From: Stratiolaelaps scimitus
Taxonomy: Eukaryota; Arthropoda; Arachnida; Mesostigmata; Laelapidae
DNA length: 64,000 bases
Direction: 5' to 3'
Assembly: GCA_019614645.1 (NCBI GenBank)
Contig: JABWDB010000015.1
Coordinates: forward strand, 5,093,501 to 5,157,500
Shown here: positions 25,894 through 38,110 of the stretch, in pieces
Layout: each line of letters begins with the position of its first letter
How positions within the stretch are numbered: position 1 is the stretch's first letter
Made by a program: the position numbers and the translations under genes
The notes under the pieces: generated by a model
Databases searched by the model: none
Told to the model about the DNA's origin: nothing
The model's input: only the letters and a program-made list of their open reading frames with translations

Positions 25894-28552
25894 AACGGGG
25901 AGGATGGTAGGCAAAGAGACATAATGACATGGGGAATTATAGCATTCATAGAGTAGTATTCATAGTAGTAATTACATTGACTAAAGAAACCCATGGTTGA
26001 TTTTATACTATACCTATATGAGATCGATACACGATGTGACACGAATCCCTGGGACTATTCTCCATGCTTGAGATATCTTATGAACTTTGTGGTAACGCAA
26101 TATGGTATAGCATTTCATTCGGCGGGCTCATCTATACCGTGGGTCCCCTACTGCCCCAAACCCTGTAGCCACTTCTGCCAAGCGACCGAAATATTCGGAA
26201 TGTCAACCTAAGGCAGATGAGATTGGCTGCGAGTGTTCGGTAGTGGTTTGAGGAAGAAAACTGTTTTTAGGGTTTAGCTTCCAAATGAGAAGGTCTTATT
26301 TCTTAATGAATCTATATACCGTTTATTTGCAGAAGACCTGATATCCTTGAAGACTTCGGATTCCTCGTTTTCGACATGCTTCTCTCATCTTCGAATGGCT
26401 TGTTTGTTTTAGAAAGTCTCCTTGGCGCTGAAATAGGTGATGCTCTATTGGTACAAAGTCGGCCAACTAAGCCGCACCTAATTGGGATTAGTATCAAATC
26501 TCATTGGTGACTGTCCTCCTGCAAAGAGGTCGTCATCACTGTGAAGTGGTAGGGGAATACACAGTGACATCGAACCACCCCTGGCAGTGGAACTATCACG
26601 AAATCTTCGTTCTGTGTGGCTTCAGTCAAGCCGAAACGTAGTAAGGGTGCCGGCCTGGGGTCTACCGCTCGCAACCAGACCTTGTTTCATTCGCGGGAAG
26701 CTCCCTCAACTGGAAGTCTTAACAAGTGCCTTGCCGTCACAGCTTTTTGGCTAATTGGCAGGCGAAAGAATTAGCGTTCATGACAGCCAGCGTCTACCCC
26801 ACTCAGAGGAAAACGAACGGGGAACGATGCCGTGGATGATGTTGCCTCGGTAATATACTGTTTTGTTGGACCTCGTTTCCTGGTACGTAATGCAATCGAC
26901 CATACGTAAATGTGAAGGTATATCTACCAAACACCGCAGATATGGCTCGGTATTAACTGCATTAATCTGAATCCATGCATCCTAAGACAGATACGCAGAT
27001 ACACATGACGATTGAGAAAGGAACGCTGGCAGTGTCCGGGGTACAGGCCAGGAAAAAAATCTAACGGCGCTACTGGGACAGGCCGTGTGTTATAGGCTTC
27101 CGAAACGTGTAGATCTTCCCTCCTGATATTGCTCGTATTTAACGCTGCCATATGGATCATAATTGCCGAGAAGGGGGGTGACGCCATCGGCGAGACGACG
27201 CGAAGAGATCGTTTAAATTTCACACACGCCCAAGTACCCAGCGTAATGGCCAGTTCCTCACACGAAGCCTATAGGACACTTAGGTTAGTTGTATAGTGTA
27301 CATACCACGGATGCAGACTTAGTGTGAATCGCACTTCTCGAACGAATCCGCTTCTACTTTAACACGTTCTCACTCAAAAAACAACAATAGTTAGACTGCT
27401 CAAGCCTGCGCTGTCGCGCCACTTCGAGCGTGCCACCTTCCCTTTGCCTTGCTCGTACACTCACGACACAACCGAAATTATCAGAAGTCATTCGTTGGCG
27501 AAGTGCAGATACGACAGTATCAATAACACCAGACAAATGCCCCATCGATTTGACAGACCCTCGTTTCATTGTTGCAACCGTCAGAACTCTGCCGGATTTC
27601 GTATCGTCTACTATCGCCTGGGGATATTTTGAAACTGCGGGCTGGCTGGTTGTCGCTCTGCTAGCTGGCCCCCGTCAACCCATTTATCCAGGAGGAAGTT
27701 ACCTGTTTCGTAGAAATCATCACGAACCGCGTCGAACATCAACGTATAATTGAGTCGGTCCAGGGCAGATGACGGAGTCAGTTCTGGAAGACACGTACGT
27801 ATGTATTATAGTACAATCTCCCCTTTGTCAAGATGAGTCCCAACGGCCAAAGGCGACAACAAATTCGCATAGGTAGACATTGGTATCCATAAAACCCTTC
27901 ACTTTGAAGTTGGATAAACGGGCGATGCTCTTCCTCTATGCTTGTGAATTTTTCTAGGAGAACTTGAATGTTAAGAAATAGCACTATCTTAAATATATTA
28001 AATTATGCTACGAATGAACAACTTAATTATGCCCCTTTACGTATGATGTATATATATATATATAGCGTAGATCCTGGTTTTATATATATTATCTTTTTTT
28101 ATTTACAGAAAATGACATCCTGATCATTGGTGGGTCAGTCGAAAGCGTGTCTAACATACATATATAGCATGGAATTAAACAAAATGTTCAATTCTGTTCT
28201 TATTGCCACATACGATCTCTTGATGAGTGCTCGCTGAGCTCGAAGTTAACGAACTGCTCTGTGTTATCTCATTTCTATGTATATGTTATACGCATAATAT
28301 TCCATTCAGTTTTAGCCCATTGGTCCATGGTCTGGCTTCGCCAATTTTTTCTGCACCCGAACAAAGTCAAGTGGCAACTGTCTGATACCAGAATACGACG
28401 TCGGCGCCAGCTCGGATCGAATCTCAAAATCAGTCCTGACATTTGTTATGATCTATTTCACCCCTTACTTTGGGGACGCCATTCGACCTATTCAAAGCGA
28501 AACACGAACTGTTTTTTTGAGCTGACCCTCAGCTCTTCCCCTTTTATCTGAC
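12540..28552. other. No supported gene; alternating GC-rich and AT-rich DNA
   Basis: GC-rich stretches occur near 13.0-14.5, 16.1-17.0 and 23.0-25.5 kb. The longest frames here (for example 20,237-20,908 minus) have no recognisable domain and compete with frames on the other strand. A short repeated phrase (GAAGCTACCT, GAAGCTAGCT, GAAGCTACCT) occurs near 21.02-21.06 kb. Exons of an unrecognised, poorly conserved gene or a lncRNA cannot be excluded. Confidence 0.45.
25868..25893. repeat. (GA)n microsatellite
   Basis: About 26 bp of GA dinucleotide. Confidence 0.95.
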
Positions 28553-28625
28553 AGGCCTCAGCTCTTAACCTTTTAGGTATTACTATGAGAGGACCTGTCG
28601 GGGCCACCTTTGCTTATTCTCTGCC
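28553..28625 (-). repeat. Fragment of a dispersed repeat, paired with 2.86 kb
   Basis: This is the second member of the pair described at 2,862-2,930, in the same orientation. On the minus strand it reads GTGGCCCCGACAGG, AGTAATACC and AAGAGCTGAGGCC. Identity with the other fragment is estimated by eye at about 70 percent. Confidence 0.4.
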
Positions 28626-29049
28626 TTGAGGCGAAACACGAAAGGTGGTCGCGACTGTCCCGATGCAAACTCAGTCTTCCCCAATCTCCGACCAACAACG
28701 ATGATATATCACATTCACCTCCATCCGGGCCTAATGCTGAGTGTTAGCGTCCTACCTGACGAACCACATCGCCGTCAGATGAGTTCCTTCAACCGCTATT
28801 TCGATTATATTGTCGGTACCGCATCACTATCAGATGCTCAGCGTAAACCTGCCGTCAGATGGGCCGCCCCTGCGAATCTCCGAAGTCATATCATCTCTAA
28901 TGCTCTATCTTTGTCTTTTCGGCCGTTGAAGCGCACCTACGCTGCCATCAAGGACCCCACACCTTGCCCCCGCCATTCCACAAACGGGAGTAGGGATATA
29001 TGTGGCCGCCGTATAATTGAATTAGCGAATTCAATAAACGAATGAATGA

Positions 29050-29330
29050 ACAGTCAGCCGTTGGCGTTTCCTCGAGAACGGCCGCAAGTTCCCCTGAACA
29101 TCCGCCTTCTGCGTTTGCTTCGAGACCGCGATGTCACCGCGGCACCTCGACGGTCGAGTCATCGGCTCGGCGGGCCGAACGACGCGGGCGCGTGTTCGGC
29201 GCGCGATCGGGCCGATATCAGATTCCGATGGAGCGGCGGTCGGGGAGCGGCCGGCGGCCATGCCCTTTCCTGTCTAATCTCGCCTCGAGGCAGTTTGCGC
29301 TCGTATAAGCCGGCGGCTTTAAGGGGCCTT
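29050..29330. promoter_or_regulatory. CpG-rich patch with a TATA-like site
   Basis: A stretch dense in CG dinucleotides ends in CTCGTATAAGCCGGCGGC (29,299-29,316). It could be a promoter region, but no coding exon or splice signal could be tied to it. The open frames across it on both strands have no recognised domain and follow from the high GC. Confidence 0.2.
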
Positions 29331-30290
29331 CGGGAGATGGGGAGTGGGCTCCCTTTCGAAATCGGCTGGCTGTCTATGAAGTAGACAGAGACAGACGGAG
29401 GAAGGGAGAGTGGATATGAGAGAGTGAGTGAGAGAAAGACCATGACCTGTCCGCCGAAGCCAGATCCCTCGGAAGTAGAGTCGACGCGATCTCCGCCAGC
29501 GCGGTCGTTCGTAAAGGCGACGGCCGTGGTCTGCGCCCACCACAGCGACAAGCGAGACTCAAGGTGGGAGAGATTTGCTGAGAGGTGCCTCGGCGCCAAT
29601 CTCGGTACCGGGGATCGCTCTTCGAGGCGCCGGGGGGGGGGGGGGGTGGCAAACGGGGGCAGTCGTAAGGGGGATACAGGCTGCTTCAACACAGGTCCAT
29701 TGTGATACATCGTATATGATGTCTACTGATATAAACGAATTTCACATTGCAGACAGGACACACCGTGAGAGACAGACATAGAGACAGACCACGATGAACG
29801 CACTTAGATCGCAAGCAGACGCCCATTAGCGTCGCCAATAGTGCTGAGGGGAGTCCATTCGAGGCGACTACTGCAGACGTTCGCTAGGTCGAACTCTCGG
29901 TGAGTGCTGCCTGCTTGTATGTACGCCGGTGCGTCTGTCCGCCCTGCCGCTTCTGGCTGGCTCCGATAAACGGTCGTTAACGAAAATGGTCACTGGCAGT
30001 TGTTTACGAGGTACTGGGGGCAGCTGGGGCTGGGGAGCGGTGCTCTAGGAGCAAATGTCATCAGAATCTAGTCTGTACCTACTCGCTTACCGGGCCATAA
30101 TTGTGGTGTTGGACATGACTACTGTATATGGATGGCCAAGCTAGTCCAGTTACTATTCGGGGAGGGTGAGGCAAGGGACGCAGTGGGGTAGTTAGAGCTG
30201 GATGAACTAATGTCCGATGGTAGACATTAGCTAATAGAAGTGAGTGTACTAGGCAGGATGACGAGGACGGGGGGTGGGGTAACGGCAGCA

Positions 30291-30309
30291 CCCCCCCCCG
30301 CCCCCCCCC
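30291..30309. repeat. C homopolymer
   Basis: A C run of about 19 bases with one G. Similar runs are at 9,752-9,764 (C), 14,081-14,094 (C), 29,632-29,646 (G) and 38,361-38,377 (G, interrupted). Confidence 0.9.
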
Positions 30310-31472
30310 AATGCTACCACATCTATAGATCGGATTTTCAGGCTGACTTGGCCAGATATGGACACCATCTGAGTGATTGAATGGTGCTAGCGTGTGCGCG
30401 TCTGTGTATGTGTTCCAACGCAATTTTTCGACACAGGCCACTAGGTACATCAGGTCACTAGCACGAGCATATTGCTTTCTACGACGCAAGTGTCTGCGTG
30501 GCCAACTTTTTCATTCGCAATGTAAACGTGCGATAAGTGACAAAAAATACTACACGTCTCACGTATCAACGGGCAATGAACGTGACTTCAACTGATACAG
30601 GCTATTACGGAATCGTTGTTCACTGACGGTTTCGCTGGCCGCCACACGACAGCGATAATAGTAGAATAAATTAGCTGCGGAGGTTTCCAGATGAGCCTGG
30701 GTCGTTTCTGAACCTGAGCTATGCCTACACATTCTCATAATTTAAAAAATGGGTTACTTCGCAAAATCAATATTCCCCCCCGAAACACGAACACTGTTCA
30801 TAATGACGATCAAAACCGATTGGCTTAACGGCGCCATACAGATTTGCCAAGGACATTACCACCGTTAAGCGCACTAATAGATATCTGTATATTGCGCCAC
30901 CCGTCGCCGGCAGAGCCACATCACGCGGCTCGTTCCGGCAGCACCATGTAACTAGTAATATGTAATATATGACCTACTTTGTCAGGTAACCTTGCGGGAT
31001 GTCAGTGCTCAGTCCACCTTCTCCACTGAAGTAATGAGTGGCGGTGACGTTGGCGAGGCGGCCACGGTGACGGTGACGGTCTGTTGGCCCTAGTAGGGTT
31101 GATATCACACGTCGCCAAGTCTGTACAACGAGGCGGGCCCAGACCCTTCTGCGGACGCACTGAACGGGAAAATATAAACACAGGCTCGCTCACGTTCGCA
31201 TATCGTCTTAGATACCGGGCACTAGTCGTTATAGCGGTGCCGGCGGCGGAGCGTCTCACCGCACCCACCTCGGTGCCTATCTCTTTGTCTCTCGCTCTCT
31301 CTCTCTCGGCCTCGCTCGCCTGCCTGCCTGCCTTCGTCTTGCTCTCGGCCTCTCTGCAAGTTTAATATTGCTCACTTAATATAAAGGAAGGGGAAGGCGC
31401 GCCTGCTAAAGAAGGGTTCACCAGTTAAGCAGCTGACGAGGCGACGTTCACGTCAGACCTTGGCCAGGTCTC

Positions 31473-31522
31473 TGATCTCGGTTGGGTCTCAGATCTCGGC
31501 CGGGGACCAGATCTCGGTCGGT
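31473..31522. repeat. 18-bp period tandem repeat, three units
   Basis: (A/T)GATCTCGG(T/C)(T/C)GG recurs at 31,473, 31,491 and 31,509. Confidence 0.7.
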
Positions 31523-32790
31523 GGCTCAGTTGGAGCTGGAGCTGGGGACAGGGCAGTTTTCGGGTGCGGGGATCGTAGGGGCCCCCGCTTCTCCCGGCGG
31601 TTCACCTTCTCCTATATACGATATGGGACGAGTGACGGTTGGCTGCCAATGGAGGCGTGAAACACGGACGAGAAGATGGGGAAAAGGACTTCACAGAGAG
31701 AAAGGCTGCGCCTTTCTCGCAAGCGCCCATATACACCCGCACACATACACACACACACTCAATCTCTCTATCTCCATTCCTCTTTCTAAGACTCTCGGGC
31801 ACACGGGTTGACCCAATTAGTTTAAATAGGAAAACACTGCGAACGCGTTTGCCGTCGCGTTAGATTAAGAATTCGTAAGAAACGTATTCTCGGAGCGCCG
31901 CTCGCCTCCGTCATGATATAAAGGAAGTTACGCGTCCTCGACGAGCGAGCGGACCGGCATCGGCCAAAGGCGAGCGCCCTCCCACTGGGCGCAAACTTGC
32001 CAGTTTCTCATGGCGAGCTCGCTGCGAGCAAAGCCCAAAGCAAAGACCAGCGAGTCGTGTCGCCTAGACAGACAACCGCTTCACGCGCTGCCCCGCTTAA
32101 TGTCGTTCCTAAGGGGAATCGACAGAAGACGAATCTGCCGGGCAGCACGAAATACGCGCGAGGCCGAGCCGGTGGCGGCATCGCTGAAGACGACGAGCAG
32201 ATGAGGGCGTGAGAAGCTAATGACGAAGTGTTCAGAATTGGGAACACTTGTCTCCGTCACTCGTGCGCCTTATGCTCCTAACACTCGTTCCTTATAGGAA
32301 CCGGCATTATTAAAAATGGCTATGATAAACGTGCAGAGCGATTGAGAGAGAGAGAGAGAGAGCATTGCTGTGTTCTGGCGCACTGAGGCACGATCCTCTA
32401 AGGGGCAGATGGGGATGACACGATGAGATACAAATTGCGGGTGGGGGTGAGGTTTAGGTTGAACTGATACAACGCAGTTTTCCGATAAGTATGTGTGGCA
32501 AAATATTGAAGGACTTTTCTTTATAAAGGTTAAAGGTAAATCCTGCACGGTCACCAGGCAGAAGGAGTCACATTTACTAACACTACCGATTTAGTATAGA
32601 CCTTCAATTTTACCTGGGACGATAGTCACATTTCAGCTTTGAGTACAACATGTACCGACGTGCCGGAGCTGAAAATGTGGTAATAATTAATTATGTTTTA
32701 AGGTATTTTTTGAATCATTTGAGCAACGTTTAACACATATACGTGTATATCTGCGTGTTACACGTTGCATAAATTGATTAACTGAGCGGC

Positions 32791-32812
32791 TTATATATAT
32801 ATATATATATAT
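32791..32812. repeat. (AT)n microsatellite
   Basis: About 22 bp of AT dinucleotide. Confidence 0.95.
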
Positions 32813-33086
32813 GAACGTATTTGGCTGAAAAGTTTGGTTTTGACAAGAGGAAATATAGTGGCCAGACATCTGTCTGATATCCAATACTTGCATTCATTTG
32901 CAACTCTCATTTTGCGATGCCACAAGCCCGTAGCTCTCACACGTCTCTCCATGGTGAACACGAAAGTTCGCACACACCCTACGCCATTTCCAATATCCGT
33001 AAAGATCCTCAAGGTTACAATTGGGGTTGTGAAACGAAGCACCGACTTCTCTTATCTGCTTAACGTAACTAGCTAACAACAGCAGC

Positions 33087-33089
<3 letters not shown>

Positions 33090-33129
<40 letters not shown>
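33090..33129. repeat. (AT)n microsatellite, about 40 bp
   Basis: Uninterrupted AT dinucleotide apart from its 3' edge. Confidence 0.95.
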
Positions 33130-33136
<7 letters not shown>

Positions 33137-33516
33137 TTATTCCTATATCTTCTACGCGCGATTATACCTTCGATTGTTGCAAACAGGAATCCCCCCGGCA
33201 CCAGTCGGCACAGCCGCAGAAGCAGAATTTAAACTAAGCAACGGGACATGTTGTTATGTATTTTGCTATGTAGTTCTATTGTATTTTGTACAAGCCATCT
33301 CAGGGCACTTGACACTTACCAGGCGAGCCGACATCTGGCGGGGTGCCCAACAAAGCTGCTCCGCATAGGAGACAGCATCGAACGCATACGATACGAACGA
33401 GCATCGCGCCGCTGTGATGCACGAACTAACGAAGTCTCCCTACCATCGATGTTGCCTGCTACGGCAGGTGAATACCCATCGCTGGTGTAGTTAACATGTT
33501 AGATTGGATAGTTAAG

Positions 33517-33543
33517 TAAAATTCTTCTTAACTAAGAATTTTA
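33517..33543. repeat. Inverted repeat with 10-bp perfect arms
   Basis: TAAAATTCTT at 33,517-33,526 and AAGAATTTTA at 33,534-33,543 are separated by 7 bp. The arms extend imperfectly into flanking GTTAAG/ACTAA. Confidence 0.75.
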
Positions 33544-36500
33544 ACTAAAGAACTTCTCCACCTTTGCACACGTCGATTGCGTTACGTGCGACCAAGAAAT
33601 GACGTCACGATTCGACATCGCGAAGCAATATACTTCGGATAGTTGTTAGGGCGGCGACGGGAAGCGCTGAGCTAGGGCCGAGGTTGCAGCTATTTTGTAG
33701 ATCGCCCCAAAGCGACATTACCTCAATCGAGGATAACAAACGCCCGCCAAACATATGCGAATACATTGTATTCGATTCATGTGCGTTGTTTCTTAGTTCG
33801 AGTTTCTATTATACATATTGTCATATATGTTAGAGTACGAACGTTCGTGGTTCATTTTCACTACTTCCCGCCTCTGTCCTGCCGAAGCTCAAACCCCCGC
33901 CTCCGCTGCCCCGATCAGCGGAGGCAATTGGATATCTATAGCCATGTGGTGCGGAGCCTATCTGTTCCTCGGTGACTGACCGATGCTCCCCAACGAATTA
34001 CCTAAAATGCCTGCTGGCACTGACCGGCCAGGGGGGCTCTCCACCAGCGCATGGTTGCTTCGACACGAGATCGACGCCGTACATAGATTTATGATGACTT
34101 CCATCGCCGACTCTGCCGAGTGCTGTCGAACCCTGTCGAGCTGGGGCGCTGTGCTTCCACGACACGACAAATGAACAGCCAGATCTTCAGCGCTGCTGTT
34201 TCTTTAGCCTCATACTGATGGCCCTGCATCGAATCCGGATAGGGGTGGGCAAGTGGTTCGCTCAGACTTGGGGGTTCCTTGCTGCTGGGTCCCGTTCACT
34301 CTCTTGCCTCTCCTGGCCGGGGTTGCCAGCCCACTCTAAAGGTGGGATCAGAATGATTAATGGCGTTGTGGGTCGCCTCCTTGAAGCGAACGTCGACCGG
34401 TTGACAACGCAACGCGAGAGAGAGAGCCCACTAGGAGACGCACAAAGTGCGCGGGGCTTTCGAATGCAGCGATGAGACGATGTCGATGCCGACACGCAGA
34501 AGCCGAACAACATTGCCTTGGTGAGGGGCAGAGGTTTCCCATGCGCTGTCGCAGAGAGCAATGGATAGGATACAACGACTACTGCTAGTAAAGTGCTGTG
34601 CGACGGATTTTGCCGGACTTAATACAGCAGGATCTCACCGGCTGGCTCCGCCCTGTCTACTCGATTCGAGGTGGAAGTTGCTGTTGAGATGAGTCGTCTA
34701 GTCGAAGGTAGCCGGTCAGCAGCGCACGTCAGCAGAGTTGCTTCTTACCCGTCTCAAGATGTCATATCGTATCACACTTCTGCTCGCACTGATTGCGTAG
34801 TGATTCTGCAATCGAGAAGGTTGCAGTGATAGCTGAGTGGCGATGCGAACAGTGGCTGTACGCGGGGAATACGAAAATCAATAGAGGTAGTGCCCCTGAG
34901 ACACGGTTCGTGAAATTGTCTTATGGAAGAAGTTCTGCGCCGACGAGAAAACTCCTTTAATTTCCTCTTTGATTGACTGTTTTCGAAAGGGTCAGCCTAC
35001 ATAGAACTATAGCTTATCCAGTAGCACATTTAGTACTAAGTTCATCAGGCTTTACCGGCATATTGGTGTAGAACTGTAAACTTTAGCCAGCAGAAGGTTC
35101 CACTCACGCTGTCGCTGATTGATCAAGTCTAAACAAGCGATGAAATTCGCTTAAGCCAACTAATTCCATCGCAGCCAATCTTCACAAACTGATTCGCATC
35201 ACCGTTACCGCAAAATGGAAATCCAGCTCTCCCTCTCTCTCTCTCTCTCTCTGGTTCTCTATCGTCTGCTGTCCCTTGGCAGTTTCGAACCATCCGGAAT
35301 AATCTGTTTCCTCTTCAATAATGTCCAACTTGTCCCCTTGTCTTCGATTCTACCTCTGACACCTTTCAGCCCCGTCTAATATCGCAGCGTCATTTTGCCA
35401 TTACCACGATGTAGACTCTAGTCTCGTACGCACGCCCTGATATCCTCAATATAGCCCCATGTTCATTCACCTCCTGACAGCCCACAACGAGCACGAACGA
35501 AGGCTCTGGCCTCGAATCCAACTCGATAAACGAACCACCAGTTCTCTCACTCCCGGCTCCAGCCACTCGACGATCGCTGTCAAGAAAGGCGAGCCGCAAG
35601 CTTGCCCGCCCCTGTCTACCGCCGGCTACGAACGACTAGTGAAGCAGCTAGCGAAGGGCAATTTCTCGAAAATTGGCTAAAAGAAATAAAAAATTGTCTC
35701 ATCAAATATGCTCGCGGCAAAAAAAAAGTCTGCACAAAATGAGCTCGGCACGCTAACGCATTCAACGCCGGCGAGGTGGTACACTGTCGGCGAGACCCAT
35801 GTGGCTGTGTGCGACTGCATGTCTGTGTGTGATAGCCGCGCTCGTGAGTTAAGGGCCAGGGAGGGGGCTCCTTGTTCGTGGAGTCGCCGACAAAGAACTC
35901 GGACCTCCCAATCCTTCGAGGCGAAAGGGGACGGCTCGTTTTCGATGAAGCAAGGGGTGCATAAAAAACCAGTCGGAGTAACGGCGCGGCTCGCGGTCAA
36001 AGTTAGGAGGCCCCCATCGGGGGCAGCGGGACACAGTGGTCCCGGCAGCCAGACAGCTAGCAAGCCAGGATGATGGTGCTGAGACGGAAGAGCTGTCAGG
36101 ATCATAGACAAGGATGGCATCGCCCATTACGTGGGGACTGTTGGCCAGCGTCAGGCATCCCCTGTCGGGCATCTGTCGGCGGGCTTGACTAACGGAAAAA
36201 CAGGGAACGAACGTAGGACTCAGGGAGAGGGCGAAACCGAGAAGTCGTAGCATCCACTAATACCATCACCACAACGAGCACCGCTATGAACCAACTACTA
36301 CAAAGAGAGCCATCTCTACTTCCTTAGCAGCGTGATACAAAGCGGCGAAAGGCACACAGAGCTCGAGTTGTAGCTGCCCCCGCCGACCCAGAATACGATA
36401 TACAACGTAATGGAGTTAGGAGAAGCGGCTGCTTGAACGGGCGCCGCGTATCCCGGCTGGTTCGACGCCAGTGGGGTCAACACGAGCTTCGGCCGACGTC

Positions 36501-38026
36501 GAAAATACCGAGAATAGGCCACATCTAAGGTCGACGTGTCGGCCGAAGGCGGCTTCAGCATAGTGCCCATGCGAAGTTAGCTCGATGGTCGTATTCCTTC
36601 GTTTGGAGAAGAGGTCGCCCCACATTGTTGAATAGCCGATGTCGTCAATGGTCGTTGGCAATCGTACAGCAATTTGATGTCATCTGCATAGATGTCCACG
36701 GTATTACGCATTCGTTCGCCTGCGAATACGTTCGAACGAAACGACGGGGACGGCAACGGCTCCTAGCGACCCCCGACCCCCGACCCCAAGCACTGCGAGG
36801 AGTACTCGCCATGTGCGGCCATGGGGGCACGGCCGGGGGTACGCAGCAGCCGGAGGACCGGCAGCAAAAGACAATAAGGCAAAGGGATGCCTTACGATCA
36901 CTGGTCCCCCCGGGCCAGAGCACCCAGAGACGTTGGAGCTGCTGAGGCAGCGAGATTGCGCGATAAGCTGCCCGGAGTCGTAGGGACCCACAGGCAAACC
37001 CACAAAAGTCGGACCGCTTGAAACGACGATGCTAAACGAAGGGTGGTGGCGGGGTTTTGCGCGAAATTCATTCCATTTCGTAGATTCGCTATGGCAGCAA
37101 CTGCAGCAGTATCGTCCGTTGGAGCGAGCAGCTGAGCGACTGCGTATTATACAACGAGAAATCTTCGTGGTCGGCTTTTGCGTAACGAGCACTGTGGGGG
37201 ATTATGCGACTTGTCGTGAATTTCATGCTGCTCCATGCGGAGCACTAAGCAAAGAGGAGACTGGAGCCCCAGAAACACCTGCAATATAGACCGTAAGCAA
37301 TTAAGCATTTTAGCGCAAAAGAAAAGCTCAAAATTGTATATAACTGCTCGTTTATACAGAGGCGACCCCCCCGTCGGAAATGCGGTCGAATTGTTGAAAT
37401 CTCAATTCCGCGAACAGAAACTGCCCAGAGTTGTCGAAGGATGCAAATGTCTTTATTGACACGATGCGAGTTTGATTTCATTCTAAGGGTTGCAGAAGCT
37501 GCTCGCTTCATAACCTTTTAGGACGATAACATAGCAATTCGGCGGGGTTACGGTGAAAATTTTGAGACCCACAAGACTGCGTAACAATTGGTGGGTATAC
37601 ATTTATTATATACATATATATAAATATAGGCAGACAGAAATTAACCACCTAAATAGTGGAAGATGTCGAGAATCAATGCGTCAATATTGTCACCTTCTAG
37701 ACCGCAGTCACCAATGTCGAAAGGCAGAACGTGTTCGCACGGTACGGGACTCGATTGGGTAGAGGTCAAGATCGCAGGACGCTCGACATGTTGGCTACCT
37801 CCGGGAGTATGCAATATATATATATTGTATATACACACGAGACAATATTTCGCAATCCTCCATGCGAGTCATGTAGAGATGCGCGTCTATCGGTTTATTA
37901 AAGGAACTGCAATTGGTGGCCAATCCGGTAGCCGAACATAACGATTCCGTCCTTCTCATGTATACGGCATTTAACACGCCGAATAGCCGTAGTTCGGAGC
38001 TTGTTGTCGTGTTACCTCAAGTCATG

Positions 38027-38110
38027 TGTGTCGCGCGGGATTCGAACCGGACACCCTGGGGTGCCTCTTATGACGCAGCGCCTCCGCAGACGATACCTTA
38101 CGCGACATCG
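38027..38110 (-). other. Degenerate tRNA-like segment
   Basis: On the minus strand a B-box-like GGTTCGAATCC lies about 50 bp after a possible acceptor strand TGTCGCG, which pairs with CGCGACA downstream of the B box. The T stem has mismatches and no clear A box (TRGYNNARNNGG) is visible. It is either a tRNA pseudogene or the head of another SINE. Confidence 0.25.

Noticed and set aside
38027..38110. Functional tRNA gene
   Set aside because: B box and a possible 7-bp acceptor stem are present, but the T stem is mismatched and there is no A box.
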